19,756 bases of DNA from an uncultured Actinomycetes bacterium (GTDB taxonomy: Bacteria > Actinomycetota > Thermoleophilia > Solirubrobacterales > Solirubrobacteraceae), in NCBI GenBank assembly GCA_937888775.1, contig CALAQT010000549.1, forward strand, positions 1 to 19,756, read 5' to 3'. The stretch's first letter is position 1. Each line of letters begins with the position of its first letter. The notes under the pieces were generated by a model. It ran no database searches. It was not told the origin of the DNA and saw nothing but the letters and a program-made list of their open reading frames with translations. A program made the position numbers and the translations under genes. Below are positions 15,245 through 19,756 of the stretch, piece after piece.

Positions 15245-16453
15245 TCAGGGCCGGCGCGCGAGTACCTGGTAGATCGACGCCCAGCCGGTCGTGAAGCCCT
15301 GACGGGCCGCATGCAGATACAGCCGCCACACTCGCGCACGCTCCTCGCCGGCATGTGCCACAGCCTGCTCGTAGCGGCGCTCGTAGCGCTCGATCCACTC
15401 GCTCAGCGTCCGCACGTAGTCCTCGGCGATGCCCTCGACGTGGGTCGTCACAAAGCCCGCTCGCTCCAGCCCCAACACGATCCGTGACAGTGGCAGCGGC
15501 ACCCCGTCGGGGAAGACGAAGCGCTCGGAGAACGGTCCCTCGTCGGGCGTGTCGAAGTCCTTCAGCTTGGCGATCCCGTGGTTCAGCAACCACCCGCCGG
15601 GGTTGAGCAGGCCGAACAGTGTCACGGCGTAGAGGTCGATCCGCTCCTCGCCGACGGCCTCGACCATGCCGATGCTGGAGATCGCGTCGAACCGCTCGGC
15701 GCCCAGCTCGCGGTAGTCCGTCAGGCGGATCTCGACGAGATCCTCGACACCGGCAGCAGCGGCACGCTCGCGGGCCAGCGCCGCCTGCGGCTCGGACAGG
15801 GTGATGCCGAGCACGTGCACCTGATGCAGGGTGGCGGCATGGATCGCGAAGCTCCCCCAGCCGCAGCCGACATCGAGCAGCCGCTGGCCCGGCTTCAGCG
15901 CGAGCTTGCGGTAGACGAGCTCGCGCTTGGCCGCCTGGGCTTCGTCGAGTGTCTCCGCGCCCGTCTGCCAGTAGGCGCAGCTATAGGTCATCGTGTCGTC
16001 CAGGAACTGCTTGAAGAAGTCGTTGCCGACGTCGTAGTGGTGGCGGATGGCCAGGCGGTCGCGGGCCAGCGTGTGGCGTTCACCACGCAGCCGCAGCTCG
16101 CTGGCGGGCCGGCGCGGCGGCGGCGTCACGCCGATCGCACGGATCAGCCCGACGACGAGCCGGCCGATAGCCCACGGTCGCAACGGCGGCGGCTCGAAGC
16201 TGTCCACGAGCAGTAGGGCGGCATCGATGTCGTCGGTCTCGATCAGTCCGAGCGCGTAGGCACGGCCGAGCCCCAGCTCACCGGGAGCCCGCAGCAGGTG
16301 GGCGAGCGCTTGCGGCGAGCGGATCGTGAACGTCGGCGCCGGCTGCTCGGTCGCCTGCACCGTGGTGCCGTCCCAGAAGCGCACAGCGAACGGGCGGCGC
16401 GGTAGCGCCCGCTCCAGCTCCCCCCGCAGTGCCGCGGTGCGCGCGAACGGCAC
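15245..16453 (-). CDS. Cyclopropane-fatty-acyl-phospholipid synthase family methyltransferase
   Basis: A 402-aa SAM-dependent enzyme of the CFA/mycolic-acid synthase family, acting on unsaturated acyl chains of membrane phospholipids. The N-terminal lipid-binding domain (FWDGTTVQA, GLGRAYALGLIETDD) precedes the catalytic domain: IRHHYDVGNDFFKQFLDDTM (137-155), TYSCAYW with Cys159, SAM motif LLDVGCGWGSFAIHAA (192-207), GITLSEPQAALARERAA, and SIGMVEAVGEE with the bicarbonate-site Glu266. Length and motif order are complete. The GTG at 16453 lies 4 nt after the stop of the desaturase remnant, so the two form an operon; a desaturase would supply the double bond this enzyme modifies. It could equally transfer a plain methyl group, as some actinobacterial members do. 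Confidence 0.93.
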   Translation of the reverse strand: MPFARTAALRGELERALPRRPFAVRFWDGTTVQATEQPAPTFTIRSPQALAHLLRAPGELGLGRAYALGLIETDDIDAALLLVDSFEPPPLRPWAIGRLVVGLIRAIGVTPPPRRPASELRLRGERHTLARDRLAIRHHYDVGNDFFKQFLDDTMTYSCAYWQTGAETLDEAQAAKRELVYRKLALKPGQRLLDVGCGWGSFAIHAATLHQVHVLGITLSEPQAALARERAAAAGVEDLVEIRLTDYRELGAERFDAISSIGMVEAVGEERIDLYAVTLFGLLNPGGWLLNHGIAKLKDFDTPDEGPFSERFVFPDGVPLPLSRIVLGLERAGFVTTHVEGIAEDYVRTLSEWIERYERRYEQAVAHAGEERARVWRLYLHAARQGFTTGWASIYQVLARRP

Positions 16454-16457
16454 GTGA

Positions 16458-16920
16458 CTAGCTGACCGCCTTCAAGGTTTTACGCGCGCGCCGCGCCGGG
16501 CCGACGCGCACCACGTCGTAGGCGATCCCGAGCTTCTCCATCAGCTCGATGAACTGTGCAGATAGGTCGATCTGGCGACCATCGGCCCCGTGCCGGGAGG
16601 AGGTCGGGAAGGCGTGGTAGGCGTTGTGCCACGCCTCTCCCCAGGTGGGCATCGCGAGCCACGCGAGGTTGCGTGACTCGTCGGCGCGGTCGTAGTCCTG
16701 CTTGCCGAAGAGGTGGCAGAGCGACTGGATGCTGAACGTCGGGTGGTGCATCAGGAAGATCCGCGCGGCGCCGCCCCACAGCAGTGCGGTCAGGTCACCG
16801 GTCACGGTGCCGCGGTCGCGAGGATCAGGAGGTCCTGCCAGACGAGCAGGTGGCTCGTCCACCCGAAGTACTTCCCGATGATCCAGGACGGATCGGCGTT
16901 ACCGCGGTGCCGGCGCCGCT
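16458..16920 (-). pseudogene. Acyl-CoA desaturase, C-terminal remnant
   Basis: The last 115 or so residues read as a membrane fatty-acid desaturase: LLWGGAARIFLMHHPTFSIQ (helix plus the HH pair), SLCHLFGKQDYDRADESRNLAWLAMPTWGEAWHNAYHAFPTSSRHG-type blocks with the third histidine box (HNAYHAF), and a DVVRV tail. The first two histidine boxes (HxxxxH and HxxHH), which bind the di-iron centre, are absent. Upstream, near 16804-16820, the frame breaks, and the previous frame (ADPSWIIGKYFG, HLLVWQDLLILAT) could be the preceding helix. No start codon is credible. A full protein needs roughly 300 aa, so about half is lost. It is followed 4 nt later by cfa. A contig-internal deletion or serious indel errors would both explain it. 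Confidence 0.65.
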
Positions 16921-17678
16921 GGCGACGCGGTCGACGACCGGCATCGAGACGGGGCGCACAGCCGCGTTCGCCCCGGCGGCGAGCGATCCCGGTTCGGCCG
17001 CCGCGACGACCCTCACGTCAGTGGCGGTGTCGGCCATCGGCGGGCACATCCTAGCGTTCGCCCGTGCCGCCTGCGGCCGGCCGTGCGGCGATCACTAAGC
17101 AGAGGCCCTTGAACTTCCAACTTAGCCCGGATCTCCGAATGGGGTGGTCGACTCGCTGGATCCGGCGAAGTTGACTCGGTGGCTGGCGGGGCGTCGGGTG
17201 ATCAGATCTGTGCGCTGGCTGGCTTGTCTGAGCGGGTCCGCAGAGTCGTCTTAGCGTGTTTGTGAGCAGCGACAACCCACCCGACCTGACCATCGCCGGG
17301 ATCTCGCCGGTCGCCGAGAGCAGGCCCAAGGCCGGGCGCCGTATTGAGCCTCGTGCGTTGGCAAGCTCCGGCGCCTCGGTCACGGAATTGGCGAGATCCG
17401 CGACTCTGAGCCCGCCGATCCTCGAGACCTGCCCTCGGGTCAGGACAGGCATCCTGATCGCTGCGTTGCCGGGGCGATGCAGCCGTCCTAGACAGCGCGG
17501 TCGACGTACGTGCAACCGTTCCGGAGGGCGGGCCACCGGCCCCTGAGGTCGATGCTGCCGAGCTTGTGCTACGTGGGCAAGGACAAAGTCCAGCGGGCGC
17601 GACGCAGGGCACCCGCGGCGTCACTGCGCCCATGTGGACCTCGTCGTCCGGCAAGGCCAGCGGCCGGCACGGCCACGA
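16921..17678. other. Unassigned region between the desaturase remnant and the peptidase
   Basis: No gene I recognise. A plus-strand frame at 17256-17546 (GTG or ATG start, PPDLTIAGISPVAESRPKAG and onward) and minus-strand frames through 17051-17654 are open, but none shows a family motif. The base composition around 17102-17280 is less GC-rich than the neighbours, which could mark a transferred fragment or IS remnant. Confidence 0.4.
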
Positions 17679-18446
17679 TTAGTACGCGTGCCAGCGATCG
17701 GAAAACTGCGCGCCGCGATGAGTGAGGGCTGATGGCGACGCCGCCAGGCTGTGGGTAGTTGGGTCGAACTCGACCTGCCTCGCCACCTTCCAGCGCTCGT
17801 TCCGGGCGAAAGATCCGCGGCGTCCTCTGATATCGGTGATCCCGATGCTCGAGAAGGTGACCATGCCGTAGTTAGCGAGCGCCGAGTATCGGGCGAACGG
17901 TATCCCCGCCGTGACCTCGGCCGTCGAATGGTCACAACTCTGTCTCAGGCAGTCAGACGAGTCCACGATCGTGACTGATTTGCGGTGGGTCAAGTCCGTG
18001 ACCGAGAACCGATACCGGGCCACCTGGTACGTGTATGGGCCGGCGATATAAGGAAAAACGCCGAGGTAGGAGACGGTGGCCGACAGGTGATCCCCCGGAT
18101 AGGGCGTGAGCACCCCTCCGGCGGCTCCGGTTGCCTGCACCCCGCCGACTTCGAAGTAAGCGATATAGCTGGCGATCGTTCCTGTGCAGAACGCCCGCGC
18201 GACCACCTGCTCCGATCGAGAGTAGGACGGTCCCATCCCCACCCCGAACCAGGCTTCCCCGTTGTAGCCCGGGGACGACTGGCCGGGGCACCTGATCGCG
18301 GGCATGACCCAGCTGGCGTGAACGGACCGGAAGGCATCGTGCGTGACCCGGTAGCCAGCCTGAAACGCCGAGCTGCTCGCCCACGCCGTGCTGGAGGTCA
18401 GCAGCGCAATGGCCGCCGCTGCGAGCGGTATCACCCTCGCTCTCAC
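17679..18446 (-). CDS. Secreted G1-family (glutamic) peptidase-like protein
   Basis: A 255-aa exported protein. An N-terminal signal peptide (basic start, LAAAAIALLTSSTAWA core, likely cleavage after AWA near residue 23) is followed by an eqolisin-like beta sandwich: VHASWVMPAIRC (42-53), GEAWFGVGMG, the Gln-bearing segment SRSEQVVARAFC (Gln80), YIAYFEVGG, YPGDHLSATVSYLG, and STAEVTAGIPFA with the Glu177 that would match the catalytic glutamate, then LANYGMVTFSSI. Gln and Glu are the catalytic pair of G1 peptidases, which work at acid pH. The spacing is longer than in the fungal prototypes, so activity is likely but unproven. GTG 18446 has GAGGG about 6 nt upstream. It is a single gene, apart from neighbouring operons. 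Confidence 0.72.
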   Translation of the reverse strand: MRARVIPLAAAAIALLTSSTAWASSSAFQAGYRVTHDAFRSVHASWVMPAIRCPGQSSPGYNGEAWFGVGMGPSYSRSEQVVARAFCTGTIASYIAYFEVGGVQATGAAGGVLTPYPGDHLSATVSYLGVFPYIAGPYTYQVARYRFSVTDLTHRKSVTIVDSSDCLRQSCDHSTAEVTAGIPFARYSALANYGMVTFSSIGITDIRGRRGSFARNERWKVARQVEFDPTTHSLAASPSALTHRGAQFSDRWHAY

Positions 18447-18804
18447 CCGAAGCCCTCAAGCGCCGCACGCCACATCGCGCGCGCACCGTACTCCAAACCA
18501 CGCATCGATACAACCGCGCAACGCCGATCTGCGACCAGCACCAACCGACTCCTGAATTCGCGCCGCGGACCGGAGCGGTCGGTCCTAGCTCTCCCCCGGG
18601 AGAGCAGCGCGCGCGTCCGAACGCCGAATCGATCGCTCTCGCTCGCCAGCCAAGCAGGTGTCAAGCGCCAGCCATCGCGATGACCAGCGGCGCGAGCAAG
18701 ACCTGCTTCTCGCTCGGCACGTGCATCTTGAGGCCGGCAACGAGAGACACGCTATGCGCGGAAAGCGGGCGGGTGGCGCGGTCGTCGACCCGCCCGGGCT
18801 CGAG
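18447..18804. other. Spacer between the peptidase and the recombinase
   Basis: About 358 nt without a supported gene. It holds two adjacent hairpins (18567-18605) and presumably the peptidase promoter. A plus-strand frame from 18658 runs antisense into the recombinase and lacks any motif. Confidence 0.45.
18567..18605. terminator. Tandem hairpins, candidate terminator for the recombinase transcript
   Basis: GGACCG (18567-18572) pairs with CGGTCC (18580-18585), and 2 nt later GCTCTCC (18588-18594) pairs with GGAGAGC (18599-18605). Both stems are perfect. They lie about 200 nt past the recombinase stop and upstream of the peptidase start on the minus strand. There is no T-tract. Confidence 0.4.
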
Positions 18805-19509
18805 CTAGAGGATTGTTCGGAGGCCGGCCGTGGCCGGGATCACCGGTGCCGGTCGCGAATGGACGGTGTGGATGATCTCGGCGCTGTCGATCCCCTGCAG
18901 GTAGATCGATGTGACACCGAGGTGCGCGTGCCCCAGCTGGCGCTGGATCACAACCAGCGGCACGCCCTCATGCGCCATCTCAACAGCGTGCGCATGACGA
19001 AGCTGATGCGGCGCGAACCGTCGCCGCACGCCCGCCTTGGCTGCGGTGCGCCCCAATTGCTTGCGGGCTGAGGATGACTCCCAGTACCGACCGGCGGTCG
19101 CGCCGCGAATCACACACAGCAGCGCGCCGACCGGCAACTGACGCCGGACGGCCAGCCACGGCTCTAACTGCGACCAGGCCCAGCGATCCATGCCCACCTC
19201 GCGACGGCGGCCACCCTTCCCGCGGCGCACCAGGACCGCACCCCGCGAAGGGTCGAGGTCAGTCTCGGCGAGCTCGAGCGCCTCACCGATGCGCAGACCC
19301 GCCCGCCACAAGATCACGATCAGCGCGCGCAGCCGGACGCCATCGACGCTGCTGCCGGCCTCGCGCATCACCGCGATGATCTCCTCGACCGTCGGCGGGT
19401 CGGCCGGATACCGGCGGCCTTTGTTTCTCGGAGCACGACCCTCGTGAAAGCCGGGCATCGTCACCGGCGACCGGCGATGACCAGCCGCGTCATAGAGAAC
19501 GGGTTCCAT
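18805..19509 (-). CDS. Short tyrosine recombinase/integrase (catalytic domain only)
   Basis: A 234-aa site-specific recombinase. All catalytic residues are visible: Arg73 in RAGLRIGEALEL, Lys98 in RRGKGGRRREV, His168-x-x-Arg171 in APHQLRHAHAV, His194 in QLGHAHLGVTSIY and the nucleophile Tyr203. The N-terminal SAM-like core-binding domain (about 100 aa) that phage integrases and XerC/D carry is missing; the protein starts with a 35-residue basic arm. Start ATG 19509 is strongly supported by AGGAGGG 5 nt upstream. Such short forms occur in actinobacterial mobile elements, where partner recombinases or a split domain may supply the missing part. It marks the right edge of the window as accessory DNA. 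Its own attachment site is not identified. Confidence 0.9.
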   Translation of the reverse strand: MEPVLYDAAGHRRSPVTMPGFHEGRAPRNKGRRYPADPPTVEEIIAVMREAGSSVDGVRLRALIVILWRAGLRIGEALELAETDLDPSRGAVLVRRGKGGRRREVGMDRWAWSQLEPWLAVRRQLPVGALLCVIRGATAGRYWESSSARKQLGRTAAKAGVRRRFAPHQLRHAHAVEMAHEGVPLVVIQRQLGHAHLGVTSIYLQGIDSAEIIHTVHSRPAPVIPATAGLRTIL

Positions 19510-19756
19510 CTTGCCCTCCTAGAGGGGGATTGATATGGACCACTCAATCGTCGACCCCTCACTGGGACCCGTCTCGCCGGGTGCAGGGCCGGCACCGGAC
19601 CGTGCACGACCGCTCGGCTGCCTATGCAGGGTCGCGTCGGCTATGCCGACCACCAAGCCCCCGCTGGTCAGGTCCGAAGGTTCGTCTCCCGCGATCGGAA
19701 TGTCGCCGAAGCGCTCGCGCGAAGCGAGGCCGGCTGAGGAACGAAAGCGATCGCCA
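19510..19756. other. Upstream region of the recombinase to the window end
   Basis: No gene is seen in these 247 nt. They contain the recombinase ribosome site and presumably its promoter. If a core-binding-domain partner or a second recombinase exists, it would lie beyond this edge. Confidence 0.45.

Noticed and set aside
14335..15294. 319-codon plus-strand open frame
   Set aside because: Low-complexity Arg/Pro/Ser-rich translation opposite recognisable nucleotidyltransferase segments; treated as a shadow.
1..19756. CRISPR array, rRNA or tRNA genes
   Set aside because: No regularly spaced direct repeats and no rRNA or tRNA-like sequence were seen on reading either strand.

Overview
The window is GC-rich DNA with frequent GTG and TTG starts and short overlapping operons. 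Together with its gene families this suggests a high-GC soil actinobacterium, perhaps in the Thermoleophilia or Solirubrobacterales. That placement is inference, because no rRNA or tRNA gene is present. The two ends carry mobility genes: an intact IS1595-family element on the left (about 320-1313) and a short tyrosine recombinase on the right (18805-19509).

Layout. 1-1313: uncoded DNA and the IS. 1361-2362: alpha/beta hydrolase, facing a decayed GNAT acetyltransferase (2385-2735). 2952-5079, minus strand: a thiamine operon of a Nudix-like remnant, thiamine-phosphate synthase and a PurM/HypE-like AIR synthase-related protein. 5565-6509: a radical SAM gene of the COG1313 (PflA-like) type with two compensating frameshifts and one lost cluster cysteine. 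6561-7432, minus: a SixA-like histidine phosphatase behind an Mth938-domain protein. 7891-9603, minus: a tightly coupled operon of a YbhB/PEBP protein, a TenA-like protein and a canonical TenA thiaminase II. 10198-14256, plus: a sugar-uptake region with a good sigma-70-like promoter, a perfect 16-bp palindrome, a frameshifted FucP-like MFS transporter, a solute-binding lipoprotein whose start overlaps the transporter stop, and a PfkB sugar kinase. 14784-16920, minus: desaturase remnant, cyclopropane-fatty-acid synthase and a MobA-like nucleotidyltransferase remnant. 17679-18446, minus: a secreted G1-type (glutamic) peptidase.

Two functional themes stand out. One is thiamine salvage and synthesis: ThiE, TenA, a TenA paralogue and a PurM-fold protein that might act as thiamine-phosphate kinase lie within 7 kb. 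The other is sugar uptake and phosphorylation, where a binding lipoprotein is translationally coupled to a secondary transporter with no ABC permease in sight.

Six of about 19 protein-coding loci carry frameshifts or truncations (GNAT, Nudix-like, radical SAM, MFS, nucleotidyltransferase, desaturase). Many are single-base indels with the family signature continuing in the next frame. This is either real decay in a mobile-element-flanked region or uncorrected assembly indels. The sequence alone does not separate the two, so frameshifted calls should be read with that in mind.
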